Shown here one piece after another: positions 1 through 12,500 of a DNA stretch of 64,000 nucleotides. Position 1 is the stretch's first letter. Each line of letters begins with the position of its first letter. Below the pieces are notes generated by a model, which had not been told where the DNA came from, made no database searches, and saw only the letters and a list, made by a program, of their open reading frames with translations. This DNA comes from Spinacia oleracea (Eukaryota > Streptophyta > Magnoliopsida > Caryophyllales > Amaranthaceae), in contig NC_079491.1 in the NCBI RefSeq assembly GCF_020520425.1, positions 930,001 through 994,000 of the forward strand. The letters are read 5' to 3'. Position numbers and translations under genes: made by a program.

Positions 1-309
1 AAGCACTTCAGCTCACAAAAGCATCTTATTTGAATCTCAACAATTTCTGCCAATATCAGTTCTTTCATCTCTTGTTTTTTTTTTCCTGTTTTGTAGTTTT
101 TGTTTAATTTTTATGTTGTTCTGCATTCTTGTTACAGAGTTTTATCATTGTTACAGAATATGATGGATAAAACTCATCACTACATCAATTACTTGTTTGT
201 TAATTAAGCTCTATTGTTAAGCATGAACACTCAACTGTTTTCATATACTAATAAGGCTCGGGATTTACATTGTACTTCGAAAATTATTTTTCTCTATCTT
301 GGGGTTTAA

Positions 310-440
310 CTAAATTTAGCGTCTTATGTCGTACCACGTTGAGTCGTGCCGTGCCTTGTTTTCCAAAAAAATGCGGCCCAGGCTTGGCTCACGACTTTGT
401 GCTCATGCCGAGCTGGGCCGAACCGAGCTTCTTTTGAGGG
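310..440 (+). repeat. GGCCCG-rich hAT-like MITE fragment
   Basis: This stretch is locally rich in GGCC, GCCG and CGTGCC words. It shares wording with the fuller copy at 38753-39040: both have a 'cgtgcc..ttttccaaaaaaa..cggccca' run followed by 'cacgattt/acttt gtgctc gtgcc'. I read it as a truncated copy of the same non-autonomous family. The family assignment to hAT is inference from the target duplication of the fuller copy. Confidence 0.5.
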
Positions 441-546
441 CAGTCAGAATTTTTCCATATTATGTTTAATGCGGAAATCAAGAGTCTAATGAGTTATTGC
501 AGGCACTACTAATCAGTCCTCCAATTGTTGTTTGGTTTGTTGCTAG

Positions 547-685
547 TTAACCAAGCAAAAAAGAGGTCCTCAAATGAAGAAACTGCACTGGTGCAACAAA
601 TTCTGAAGACATTACTACCTTCTCGGGCCTCAATTAGTTGTCATGAGAAACTCTGTTTGCAGCTCATTGTTAAAAATTCAGTCAG
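547..685 (+). CDS. possible internal exon of an upstream gene (partial, unidentified)
   Basis: One frame stays open between an AG acceptor just before 547 and a GT donor after 685. It reads as a coherent peptide starting NQAKKRSSNEETALVQQ and continuing ILKTLLPSRASISCHEK. Composition is coding-like and helical. No other exon of the gene could be joined with confidence, although the first 60 bases of the window might hold another. The family is not recognised. The exon lies between two GGCCCG repeat pieces in opposite orientation, so it could also be cargo or chance. Identity and strand rest only on the frame and splice signals. Confidence 0.3.
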
Positions 686-719
686 GTTCGTGTAAAATGT
701 CAGTATTATATGTGCACAT

Positions 720-1001
720 AATAGGGTAATATCTCTCGGCACGAAAAAGCCTGGCCCGAGCATGAAGTAGTGGGCCGTGGGCTGCAATTATTTTTGGAAA
801 AAGCACGATACGACTCGATATGGCACGAAAAAACTCGTTAAATTAGTTAAATTAAGCTTGGACACGACAGCCTGACCCGATGCAAAGCGGGTTTGGCATG
901 GGTCGGACTCTTATACACCCGCGATCAGTAGGCTTGACCAGAAGCCCGACCCGGGGCACGGCCAGAAGCCCGACCCGGGGCACGACCATCCTTAGCCATA
1001 C
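720..1001 (-). repeat. GGCCCG-rich hAT-like MITE, inverted relative to 310-440
   Basis: On the minus strand this begins 'ctaaggatggtcgtgcc', matching the terminus 'aaggatggccgtgggcc' of the copy at 38753. It contains a direct duplication of about 27 bp ('ccagaagcccgacccggggc') at roughly 938-990. The left boundary is unclear. Confidence 0.5.
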
Positions 1002-1208
1002 CAACGCTTAATCTTAATCAGACATCGTTTCCAGATTAGTACATTGCTTAGGAAGAAAGGAAAGTCAATTAGCAGTAAAAGTTAGATAAAAGACGACATT
1101 GGTCAACAAAAGTGTGCCTACGCCAATCTCAACTACCCAAGTATCAGTTGGATTTTCATCGCACTCAAAATCTCCTGCATTTTCCCAGTCTCTCTCCAAC
1201 AACAGAGG

Positions 1209-4200
1209 ATGTTATTGTTTCGTCCCCTTTTTGTATTACTTGTAGTTTTTCTCACGCTATTATTTGCACCCATAAACTCGCACAACGAATCGGGCGAGTG
1301 GAGCTGCGAGTCCTCCGAGTCGGGCACCCAAATCGCTGCTGAGTTCAGACCCGGTGTTGTCACTCTTGATGGGCACCCCGACGATTGGAAGGACATTGGT
1401 GGGTTTGATTTCTCTCTCCTACCTGCTCTTGACCCGCACGAAGATGATGCCTATAAGGGCGGAAAAATGACTGTTAAGGTATATCCTGATTCGAAATTTT
1501 CATTATTTTTTAATTTTATTTTGAGCTTGATGGTTTATGCATTGTGGGTTCTTGTTAATTTTTGGGTTTGTTTGATTAATCTGGTTTTTGATGTCAAATT
1601 AGGATTTTTTTAGCTGCTTAAAGTTGATGAAAATTGCAGGATTTGTGTGTGTGAGTGGGTATATGATGAACCAACATAGAGTTGGCTCAAGTGGTAAGCA
1701 GCTTGATGTCGCTTAAGGGAGGTCTCGGGTTCGAGGCTCGCCGTATGCAGAAACTCTTGTTGGGAGACTCACCCACCATAAGCAAGGTGTGCGACACGGG
1801 TCGGATCCGGATGTAGTCGGAGCTAAGCTCCGGTGAACCGGGTGTGCTATGCGTAAAAAAAGAGTGGGTATATGATTTGAGCTTTGATGATTAATATATA
1901 GTGGCCTTTTGTTGGTTTCTGGGTTCATCTGATAATTTGTGTTGGATTGGTTTTGGATTTGAAGTTCAGTTTGCTAAGCTGTTTGGTGTTTTGAGATTTT
2001 AAAACCCTATGGTTTTCAGGGTATTGATTTGAGCTTTTTTATGGTTTATGCATTGTTTGTTCTTGGGTTCCTTTGATGATTCTGATCGGAATTGGATTTC
2101 TATGTGAAATTTGATTTTCAAGCTGTTTTTTCAAGTTTTGACTGATTGCAGTGATCTCTCTGTCTAATTAATGTTTTGCAGGCTCTACATGATGGTAAAG
2201 ATGTGTTCTTTTTGCTGCAAGTTGATGGAGAATATGCTTACTCCAAAGGGTAACTTTTAATTGATTTTTCATACTCATTTGTTTTGTTAGAAGTATATTA
2301 GCATGGACATAAAACAATTTAAATACTGTTTGCTTGGAGGCTCCGATGAATAGGAAGTTGACATGTGTGGTGAACTATTCCCACATCTTTAGTTTAAGTG
2401 CTTGAGAAACTTGTTTAGTATACTGTAACCTTGAAGTTACTTCTTTGGTTCCTGGGAAAAGACATGGTTCTCAGCTGTTTCACTAACTCTCGTTAAATTT
2501 ATAATGCTATACGGTTTTTAGAATTGTGCGTAGTGTTGGACCATGACAAGAGGCTGGTCTTCCTTAGTTTTTTTTTATCAATGATATCACTTATAAAGTT
2601 ATAAGGCTTTAAATAACTACGTAGTAGTTAGGAGTCTTGTCTTGTTTTTGTCATGATTAGTTCCTCAGGTAATGCTTTGGTTTCAGCTGGGGTTGGGAGG
2701 GAGAAGGGTGATAGGAAAATATGTCCTTCATATTCTTTTCTTTGAGCGTTTAGATGATCTAAACTAAATGCTTCTTTTTATACGAGTATTTTTCATTTAT
2801 GCAGCCTTGTGGAATGTTTAAATGCTTTTCCTAAGAGGAACCCATAGGTCAGTATGAAACAAAGTAATTGATACTTTTACTGTTTGATGTAGTAGAATTT
2901 TAGGGCATCACCTGCATGGTTAAATGTTAATAGTAGGTTTTCTGTTTTACCCTGTTAATAAACCGAATCAGTATTTGATTATTATGGCTTTCTATGCTTC
3001 TAAGTGCGAACATTATCTAGGCGGATATGTGCTGATTATTTCCTTGTGCTAATGCAGCAATAGTAACAAATGTCCATCTGTTGCTCTTATGTTTCAGATT
3101 GGTGAGAATGCTACCTATCATAATGTGAGCATCTTTATTGACTTGCTATCCTTTTCCAACTTTTCCTTCTATAACGTAAAATAATCACCAAATATGTCTT
3201 CGTGATTCAGATGGGTGGTTGTAAAGAGTCTCCTGGTTCCTGTACCAATAAGAACTGCCGTGGTCATGAAGTTGACATCATGCATTTCTCAATAGGAACT
3301 GCTATCCCAGGACGTCTATATGGTGGAAACTTGGTAGATGCTGGGACTGGTACTGACAGGTTAGTACATTATATCCTGATGTTCGTTGTAAATAGCTAAG
3401 GGCTCGTTCGTTATCATTTTTTGTTTTCAGTTTTTTACAAAACTAAAAACCAAAATATGAAAACCACAAAAAGTGGTTTCCGGTTTTTTGTTGTCAGTTT
3501 TCAAATTCAACATGATGACTGTATGACTATTTTTTAGTTCATTACCCACTCTAAATCATATGGCTTTCAAAACAAATAAACCAAAAAACTGACAATGATA
3601 CCGAACGAGCCCTTAGCTGTTTGATAGGTCCCAGATTGAACGGCTCACTTTTTTCCTTGTGTAGGTTTGGTCACTTGGTTGATGTTTATTCTTGGAACCC
3701 ACACTGTCGATACCTTGATGGACTTGGGCCTTCAGGTTGGAAATTTATGTTCAATAATTCTTCGCATATGACTATGCAAGTTGTTTTTATTACTTGCTTC
3801 TGTCCTTTAAATAGTCCCTCCTATTTACATCCGATGGCTTCTGCTTTTGTATGTTTTCCGTTGATTCACTTGAATAGTGTTTGGTTGAACATGTTGTTTA
3901 ATGCTGACATTACTCAGGAACCAATAACACTGCTCAGAATGATTGGAAAGGAGCTTGGTGGCACAGCAGCCTCAATGTTCATTCAGGTTAATAGGTTCTC
4001 TATCTCAGTTATCTTCTCATCAAAGTTAAAGAACTTTAATTTATCTTGAACTTTAATATAACTGTAATACCGAATTGCCTGAAAGTTGATAAATTTGTCT
4101 TAAACTTAAATGTAGAATTGCCTGAAAGTTGGTCTGTTTTAAACTTTTATGTACAAGTATATCAATACTTTAGCTTGCATTGACAGGTTTTGTGGATGAA

Positions 4201-5429
4201 GACAGCCCATATGCATCAAATGGAAAGAAGGGCACTTATTATTTTGAATTTTCAAGGCCTTTGAGAACCATGGATTGGTTTCAACAGGTATTTTATCATT
4301 CTCTGTTATTATTTTTAACTAGGTTCTTGAACTTGTGATTTGACTCCATATACTTCGGGATGCTATAGCTACGTCGTGTGCATCCTTATTTTCCGTTCAT
4401 GATGGGATCCTTTATAAAGAGGCATCACATTATGTTGATGTTGTGGTTATTGAGATCAGTGGGGATGGTATGAGGAATTGAGGACTTTGTGCAGGCCTTC
4501 CCACTTGGCCATTAGTTGCACTACCTATACATGTGTAAAATATTTTATTGAAGTAGCTAACTTATTTCCTGTGGTATGTTTATGATGTAGATTATATTGC
4601 ACTAAACAGCACTAATTAATGGTACCCATTGTGTGTTTACTATCAGTTAGACCTGATCAAATTGCGGGCTGGGTCGGGTCATAACTTAAAAGTTCTGGCC
4701 ACTATGTCGGGCCGAAAATTTCTGCCCAAAACCCATACTTCGGGCCAAAAAAAGCAGGCTTAGGGCCAGGCCAAATTTTAAACTAAAAATGCAATTTTGA
4801 GTTGTCCAAAACCCACCCAAAAACTTAAAAATCCGGGCCGGGCCTAAATTTCTTCCCCAAGCCCGCTATTTTGGGTTGGGTCGGGCCCATGATGATCAGG
4901 TCCGCTATGAGTTTGTTTACAGCCTATTTGTGCTACAAGTTTTAGCACTCGCTCCGTGATTTTAGTTTCAATATCAGGTTCAAGTAAAAGTTGGATTTCT
5001 TGTGTAAAATAGCAACATGTGAAGTAAAACGTATTTCATTTGGAATCACCTCAAAAACTTTTTTTTAAAAATTTGGTGTTCATGTTCCCTACATAACTTG
5101 AGAATGAATTGTTCCTCTTGTAATGGCAGGATGCTCAATTCAAGATTGGTGACACGAGCAAGTTCTCAGCCGCTTTTTGGTACCCAGTAGACGGTAAACC
5201 ATGGCATGGTTCTGGACATTACACGGTCAGCTGTGATTGGCTACCACTGAATTTTATCTCTGGAGGATCTACGCTTACTGGATCCGGGACTGCAACAACA
5301 AGCTCCTGGGATGCAGCTGTTGCTTTCTCTCTCCTACTCTCGGTGGTTGCTTTCTGCTTGTCTGTTTTTGTAGGATACCGAGTTTCCATGCGGAGGGATA
5401 CACCCTATACAGAGATGAGCCATCTTTAG
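1209..5429 (+). CDS. secreted/membrane-anchored haem-binding-domain protein (cytochrome c-552/DMSO reductase-like)
   Basis: I model eight exons: 1209-1478, 2182-2249, 3058-3124, 3211-3359, 3665-3735, 3918-3986, 4187-4287 and 5130-5429. All phases agree and give 364 residues. The N-terminus is a strong signal peptide (MLLFRPLFVLLVVFLTLLF). The lumenal or extracellular part carries the plant ethylbenzene-dehydrogenase-related haem-binding domain, with recognisable blocks such as CPSVALMFQIGENATYHNMG, RFGHLVDVYSWNPHC and NDWKGAWWHSSLNVHSGF. A hydrophobic helix (about residues 324-346, FSLLLSVVAFCLSVFVGYRV) near the C-terminus is followed by basic MRR, predicting a type I membrane protein. The biochemical role in plants is not established; haem binding is a family inference. 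Introns carry a SINE and two MITEs. The start is the first ATG after a TATA-poor, pyrimidine-rich leader. Confidence 0.85.
1668..1861 (+). mobile_element. tRNA-derived SINE in intron 1, with intact target duplications
   Basis: It has Pol III boxes: an A-box-like TGGCTCAAGTGGTAAGC near 1683 and a B box GGTTCGAGGCTC near 1728. It ends in a short A run. A perfect 15-bp direct repeat, GAGTGGGTATATGAT, flanks it at 1653-1667 and 1862-1876. These are hallmarks of LINE-mobilised SINE insertion. The perfect duplication suggests a fairly recent event. The SINE family name was not determined. Confidence 0.9.
3399..3613. mobile_element. MITE with TA target duplication (intron 4)
   Basis: Terminal inverted repeats AGGGCTCGTTCG...CGAACGAGCCCT continue inward with few mismatches (TATCATT..CAGTTTTTT). 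The 215-bp element is flanked by TA on both sides (3397-3398, 3614-3615). It is AT-rich with no coding content. The TA duplication fits a Tc1/mariner-type mover, although the termini are not the classical Stowaway sequence. Confidence 0.7.
4648..4904. mobile_element. hAT-like MITE, GGCCCG-rich (intron 7)
   Basis: The ends are inverted (GACCTGATCA...TGATCAGGTC). An 8-bp near-perfect duplication flanks them: CTATCAGT at 4640-4647 and CTATGAGT at 4905-4912. The interior is made of degenerate GGGCCGGGTC-type words. The 8-bp duplication supports the hAT superfamily. Confidence 0.65.
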
Positions 5430-6420
5430 GTTGATTAGTGATTGTATGTTGTATTTATAATAGTTTTGAACTTCCATTTTTTGTTTTGTTAGTTTCCATT
5501 CTTTGTTATATTCAAATGTATTTGTCATAGTTCATGACTCGGATTACACTATATTATATTCTTATGGAATGAAAGGGGAGTTTTTTTTGACATAGTTTGT
5601 TTCTGGTGTTAATTGTGAGTTATTAATTACACTGTTTGAGTTAACTCTCTTAACAGTGGTCTGATTCGTCTGAATATTTTCACTGTTTGGCACTTTTTTT
5701 CTGCATGGAAAGCTTCCAATTTTTGTACAGGATATTTGTCAACACCAAGACTTGTGGTCTTGTGGAGACGGATGCATGGATTGTTGCTAGAAATCTTAGT
5801 AGCCGTTTGGTTGATATAAGCTGCACTTCCTGCGGAGTTGCTTACCTAGTCTCCAATAGAGGTAAGTAGAACTCTAATTCCAGGGAAATGTGACTGATAA
5901 TGTTCAACTAATTACCACTTAGGGTGTGTTCTATTCACCGATTTTCACTAATTTTTTCTGAACTTATCTTATCTGAACTTAACTGAATTTAACTGTACTT
6001 ATCTAAACTTATAAAACTTGTTGTAGTTATAAATTGTATTTGGTCAACCTTTATTTTTCCTGAACTTATCTTATCCGAACTTATCTGAACTTAACTGAAC
6101 TTATTTTTCCTGAAATGAGTGGAAATAAGGTGAATACAGCAGAGCCTTAATACTCGTATGTACTAGAATTTCCTGCCAAATTTTGCAGTAGCTTTCAATT
6201 CAGTTGATTCTCATCATAATAGTTACTACAGAAATTTCAGGCAATAACCTTCATTACTGGACATTTTCTGAACTAAAAATATATACACCCTAGTACCACA
6301 CCAGATTTCCCAAATGTAGGTAACAATAAGGAAAAGGAACACCCAATTCAGTATTTACATGAAATGTAGGGAAAATCTCAGACTTATTCATATGCTAATG
6401 AAAATAATCTTCAGATGTTC
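5430..6420. other. intergenic, between the convergent haem-domain and HIPP-like genes
   Basis: This holds the presumed 3' UTR of the haem-domain gene and the MITE at 5922-6146. An open frame at about 5687-5869 has no recognisable family or good splice context, so I do not call it a gene. Confidence 0.6.
5922..6146. mobile_element. Tourist-like (PIF/Harbinger) MITE
   Basis: The imperfect terminal inverted repeats are GGGTGTGTTCTATTCACC and GGTGAATACAGCAGAGCC. They are flanked by TTA on both sides (5919-5921, 6147-6149), the typical 3-bp PIF/Harbinger target duplication. The interior repeats the word TGAACTTA many times. No coding capacity. Confidence 0.75.
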
Positions 6421-7082
6421 TCATTGAATGGAGCACATCCCTGAATCATTACAGGAAGGAGAATACGCTACAGCAACTAGCTGGCACTCCTTGCAACAAG
6501 ACCTATTGCAGGGAAATGAGCACGGATACATAGGCGGGTCCCACCCCTTCTGCTGCTGATCATTGTATGATCTACACGAGCTGCAATTGCAGTAGGGCCC
6601 ACATCTTTGCGGTTTTGGTGGACCCACACTCACGATTTCCGGGGTCTGTCCAATCTTCTTGAGTGCCTTAAAGATTGGCACTGGCTCAACCTCCCCTACA
6701 ACTGTAAGTATACCCTTGTTGCCATCCATTTCCAGTTTTTCTACACCTGTTTATATATAGTTATAAACATATGTTTATGTTTTATCAGAGATTGTATGCA
6801 ACTTTTGTATTGTAGCCTTTGCAGGTGCTTAATCTACAATGCTACAAATATATTTATGTTCTCATGTTAGTATATTACCTTCAATTTTGGCGACTGCAGT
6901 AAGAATTTTTTTCTGATTCTTCTTGCTGCTGGTATTCACCTTTATAACAGTTCTCTGCATCCACAATGGTTTTGTTTCAACACATAATGTTAGGAATTAA
7001 GTAATAAAAACAATATAAATCCCTGCAAAAATTTCATTTAAAGTGTAATCTAGGGATCCAAAGTTTTTACCTTTTTGGCCAT
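6421..7082 (-). CDS. HIPP-like protein with degenerate HMA metal site and CaaX box
   Basis: Three exons, read on the minus strand: 7071-7082 (MAKK), 6879-6954 and 6421-6746. They give 137 residues with consistent phases. The fold is the heavy-metal-associated domain (RTVIKVNTSSKKNQKK, then VEKLEMDGNKGILTVVGEVE and PVPIFKALKKIGQTPEIVSV), normal for plant HIPPs. The loop that should carry MxCxxC reads NTSSKKNQK, so both metal-binding cysteines are missing. The tail is rich in cysteine (CGPYCNCSSC, CSFPCNRSCCKECQ) and ends CSIQ, a good CaaX prenylation box. Likely membrane-tethered. Metal binding, if any, would have to use the tail. The short first exon is inferred from splice signals and is typical of the family. 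Confidence 0.75.
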
Positions 7083-9554
7083 TCCTGCTAGTTAAGAATA
7101 GCAAGGCGCGCAGAAACCAACTGATATTGATATATTTCTGGTAATTTAAGAATCCAGAGAAGAGCATGAATTTATTTGAAAACTTAGTCCCAATTATTTG
7201 ACTTTTAGGTGAATTCTTCAAAACTTTTAAAACATAAAATAAAGAATGACTTGGGTGATTTTGACAGAGTGATTATTTAAATATTTCTATACATAGTATG
7301 ATCAATATAAATATGGCATTATTTCCTAAAAGAATATACGATGTGAAATCTCTTGCGTAAAAAATTCTGCTAGATTGATAATATAACTGAATTATATCAA
7401 GTGGAGTGTAAAATAATTAGCTTCTTTGAATGTTTCTTCTGATGTGTGTTGTAAAGAAGTTCCCTGAAAGGGATACTTTCCAACTGTTTACATGACCAAT
7501 AAAAGACCTTTCCTACTTCTTTCCTTTTCTGCCTTCAGGAAAGTAGATCTTAATGGATCCGAAAAGTACTTGAAGTTACCATTATTTTGGTGGAAATCAA
7601 AGGGTTGAATAACCTTGAATTTTCACAATTTTTAAGTTGATGAAACGAAAGCTAAAATGTCAGAGTGCTGACTATAATGCTCACACAGTAACATTGAAAA
7701 ATTCAACGAGTTCTTCGTTGTTTGCATGAAACAATTATATATGGAAAACTACTTAGAAGAATACAACGAAATATAACAAACTCCACTAACCTTACTATCT
7801 GTTGGACAAAACTGCTGTTTTTACACAGATGTTTCCATCAGCCGATTGTTGAGTATCAGATGATATTGTTTAACTAAATTTCTTCTAGTTCTGTTTCTTT
7901 AAACAGAAGCTACTCTACTTTCTGTGGATTCAACAACTGGCTTACTTTGAAGATGTTGATAAGCCAAAAGTAATTGATGTTCTGATGAACATGGAATATT
8001 GTCACTTGGTTGATAAAAAAAACAGAAGAAAAGCAGAATTTACTGAAAGAAACAGAATTGAGTTTATTCTGCAACAGTTTTAAGACTGCAACAGTTTTAA
8101 GACAGCAACATAGTTCAAATCACACTAACCATACATAACCGGGTTTCATAGAGAATGTTTTTCTGAGATCAGAACGAAAAGACTTGCTCGTTGTTATTCC
8201 AATGGACATTATTGCAACTAAACCCACTCCATTTTGCACACCATCAAGTGATTTTACATCCTTGACCTCAAAATTTAATTATTTATCAACTTTAAAGAGG
8301 TTAATTCATTTTCTGATGGCATATCAGTCACATCATAAGGCACTAGAGGGGCTAATCCATTTTGGATCCTGAAAATAGAACTATACTGCAAATCTGCAAT
8401 GCCTTTTAATTTCAGCGAGCCGTTTGTTTTAGATACTGGAAGTTGATGATCAACATAGTTTGTACAGGAGTCCTCATAGGGAAAAGAAAAGTTCAACAGT
8501 TGAAGCAAATGTAGAATGTTCTAAAGTCCAAAAACCAGAAACTTGATCCTCATTGTATATCAATTTCAGCTAAAAGCTGATATTTAGCCACAGAAATGAA
8601 GCAGGATTATTGAATAAGCATGACTGACAATGATAAGAAAAGAATATGACAGAAAAATAAATGATCAAAATGGTCAAATGTGGGAAAATTAGGAGTATTA
8701 TTATTGTATTTGTATAGTATTTGATACATTGTATTCCGTATATGGTACTTGGTGTAGTTGACCGGGGATGAGAGAGGATAATTAACTTGATAGGAACTTT
8801 AAACATCTACACTTCAAAGGTTGACTGTTAATATATCCCCCCATAGAAAGTAAACAAGAACAAGTCTTATGAGGACTACTAAAATGGTACTCCGTACGTC
8901 ATACGTGCAAGGCAAGTATGGTTTTATATGTACAAAATACTATATTGTGTACTATCTGTATCTCATAAAGTAGAATGATACATGAGTAGAATAAGTTTTG
9001 TGTAAGATCGTCTTATACTTATAAGACCGTAATTATTAACGCAAAAACCACAATTATTAATACGAAATCTATAATTATTTAACACAAAAATCATAACCAT
9101 AAGTCCTTATGCCCATAAGATGGGCATAAATAAAAGTTTGTAATTAAACAAGGGAGGAAGTAGAATTTGTGCATGAGTCAACATGATACAAACATGAATC
9201 CCCTATCCGATCCGAACCCGACTTGAAGTTTTTGAGAGAAGCTCGAACTCGACCTGAACCGAATCTGAATAACCAGAAATCGACTTGATTTGACATATTT
9301 ATCATATTTTGTAGTAATATTACGTTTTACAATATTTTCGATATCTTTTGACACAATCCGAAATCAAACCTGAACATGAACCATTAACCCGAATTGCATA
9401 CCCTAAATTACAGTGCACAAAAGAATGGGCCATGGCAAGCCCATGGGCCAACATTTTAGTGATTTTACAATTTGCAAAGGGAAAAAAGAAAGGAACGGAG
9501 AACTCGTTACCAATTTAAAATTACACGCTCTCTCCTCCTCTGTCAGAACTGTCA
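7083..9554. other. intergenic between the divergent HIPP-like and POP1 genes
   Basis: AT-rich; no open frame here looks like a gene. At 9180-9400 there is a CCCGAAC-rich island. Its end ('cattaacccgaattgcatacccta') matches that of a similar island at 62240-62320, marking a shared MITE family. The upstream regions of both genes must lie here, but no distinct promoter elements could be assigned. Confidence 0.6.
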
Positions 9555-12500
9555 ATGGCTTCCGACGCCGCCAAACAACGGCGGCCACCTCCATCAGCGC
9601 CGCCGCGAACCCTAGACGTCCGAAAATATGCCGAGTCACGAGCCACCGAGTTGGATTCTCTCCACTCAATCATCTCCAATCGTCTTAACAATGACTTCCG
9701 TTCTCAGCGTAACAAGCGCCGCCGTACTACCGGATTTGATTTCAAGCGCCGGCGTAAAGGGAAGTCGTCAAAATCCGGAGATAAGGTGAAAGAAAATGAA
9801 ATGGAGGAGAAGAAGGTGCCTCGAAGAGTTCGTAGGAGGATTGAGCTGACGAAGAACAATCTGGAAGTAGGGTTTAGTACCTCAGGAGATGGGACAAAGA
9901 GGTTGAGAACTCATGTTTGGCATGCTAAGCGCTTCACAATGGACAAATTCTGGGGATTTTATCTTCCCCTTGGATTGCATGGAAGGTGTTTGACAAAACG
10001 CCCCTCTGTTTTTCTTATTGGTGTTGCAGTTGTGTGTTGCTTGCTGTTTAATTATGTTGAGCGAATGGCTTTTACTGAATTCACTGATTGATGGCAAAAC
10101 CAAGTCAAAAGCAAAAGCATCTACATTTTTAAAAAAATTATTCTGTGCTTATTTCCTTTCTTTGTTGAATTAATTTGTTGGCAATAGGGTTTTCATCATT
10201 TCTTAGTCCTTTTGACTCCGTGTCTCCGTGCTTACCTGCATGGTTTTGTTTTGTTGATTGCAAAGGTCTTGGATTGTGCTGAATAATAGTGTTGATTGAA
10301 GGATGTGATTATCTGATAGTAGTAAAGCTAAATTGCATTGCTTTATTTGTGTATTCGTAAAGGGATAGGTGGTTTAGAACTTAATTAGGTTCTAAATTGG
10401 TTGTGAATGAATAAGCTGTTGGCTTTCTAATCCTATTGGCTCATAAGGGTTGTACTAGAAAGAGGTTGTGCATTGGACATAATAGTATGAGAAGGGATCG
10501 TAGCGTGTTTGTGAGATGGAGAGTGAAGTTCTTGCAAGTTGCAACATTTGAAAGCAACCAGCTTGTGTCTGTCTTTTGGTTTTAGTGTAATCTAAAGGAA
10601 GATAAGGAGGTAATACTATAGTTTTGTGTGATCTGGAACATGACTTTAAGATTGTGAAGTTTATAAGTTCAAACTTCAAAGTGAAATCATGATAAAAAAT
10701 TTACTAGTTTTGTGGTTTATCTCAGTTAGGATCTTGAGTGTTATGCCTTACCTTAAGGGTTTAACCTATGTAGGATTTATGGTAGACACACTTTGATTCT
10801 TTTAGCTCCTCCTGCCCCTTCTTGTCTTCAGAGAAAAAGACCATGGGTTTTTCTATGTGAGTTAGCGGTTTTTCTATATGAACTAGGAGTGTATGTAAAT
10901 GGGAATAATTTAGAATTATTTTTTTAGCTTTGGAGTTGTAATTTGTGTTTTAATGTGGTGTAGTGGAAAGGGGTCGAGGGCCCTTTTGAAGTGGTACAAA
11001 CAAGGGGCTGTTGTGCACGATGCGAGCTACTACAGTGCTGTTCAGTTGGAGGGTCCAGAGGCAGGCATTTCTCTTTTCCCTTGAACTGAAGTAGTTGGCA
11101 TTTATGTCATGGAACAAGTAATGATGAAAAAAAAATGAAGTTCTTATTATAACAATACTCCGGAGAAAAAATGTCAGCTAAGTAGAAACTATTATTACTT
11201 CGTCTACTGGATATTACATGATTACATCTTTTAGAAGCACATTATATCATATGAACTGTTAATCTTAGGTGTTTCACTGCCTTCTGAGTGATAAAACTAT
11301 AAACAGTTTCTGCTTAGGCTTTATATCCACATTTCTAAGCAATAATGTCTTTCCATTATTTTCCAGGACGCCTTGGTATCAATTCTAAGCATATTACTAG
11401 TTCCCTCCGCAATAGATCGTTCAGAAGATATATGCAAAAGATTGCTTTCTGGAGAAATATACGGACGTGCTATGGTTGGTAGGCTTTTACGTCATGGTAG
11501 CATAGAAATTTTATGTCATGGTCATGATTTGCTCCGTCTCCTCTGCAGCTTCACCATGCCAGGCAGGATGGTTATAAAGCAATTTGTCCTGTGACCTTTA
11601 TGTGGCGGCCATTCCATCAGCATGATAATGCTGACACCAAAGAAAGAGGAACTGATGCAAATATGGAGATTGAATCAAGCTCTCACTTACGTCAGCTTTG
11701 GATATGGATGCATCCCTCAGCTTTTGGTGAAGGGCTTGATTGTTTAAAGCTCGCTTGTCAAAAAATGGTACTGAGTAGTTTATTTTTTAGTAATAGATTT
11801 TTTTTCTTTCAGGTTAATCCGGACTTCTCATTCTTCGTTAAAAACTTCTGTTACTTTTAGATGATGCTGATCTGTGTTAAATGTTTTTGTTTCCTCCTAG
11901 GAGTTTTTAAATAAATGATTTGATATCCAAATATCACATTAAATTTAGGAATTGCTCCTGAGTTTCCATTTATGTTCTTTTCTGTAATGGAAGGTTCACT
12001 TAACTCTGACTTGTTATCCATCTTTTGCTGTATTTAGACGAATGAGAGGGGTGTTGCGGTTAGTTGCACGTCCCTTGATGGGCAGCTAGGAATATTAGAA
12101 GTCATGGGACTGCGAGCATTTCAGCTTCTTCAAAAGATATTGCATCCTGTTATTCTGTGAGTCATCTTTTGTCAGTGGTTCAATCTTGAACAGATGTGCA
12201 AAGTACTGATGATAGATTATATTTGCCCCTTGTTACTGGCAGTGATAAAGATGGATGTGAAATCAAGCAGAAGAGCAACCTTGAAAAGGAAGAATCCTTT
12301 TCTTCTGGTGCAGCTGTATTACTTACAGTTGTTGATCCACGTTCTTCATTTCACGAAAGGTCTGCAGAAGTTTCAGATGCGCATTTATCCAATGACCTAC
12401 GTGGCTCAATGGAAGACAAAAGTGAAGAAAACTCTACAGAGAACCTGCTTATGAAGAAAGAGGTATTTTCTACCTTGCAGACAAAATATGACAGCAATGC

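Noticed and set aside
8184-8508. Overlapping frames on both strands near 8.3 kb.
   Set aside because: No domain, no splice context, AT-rich composition like the spacer.
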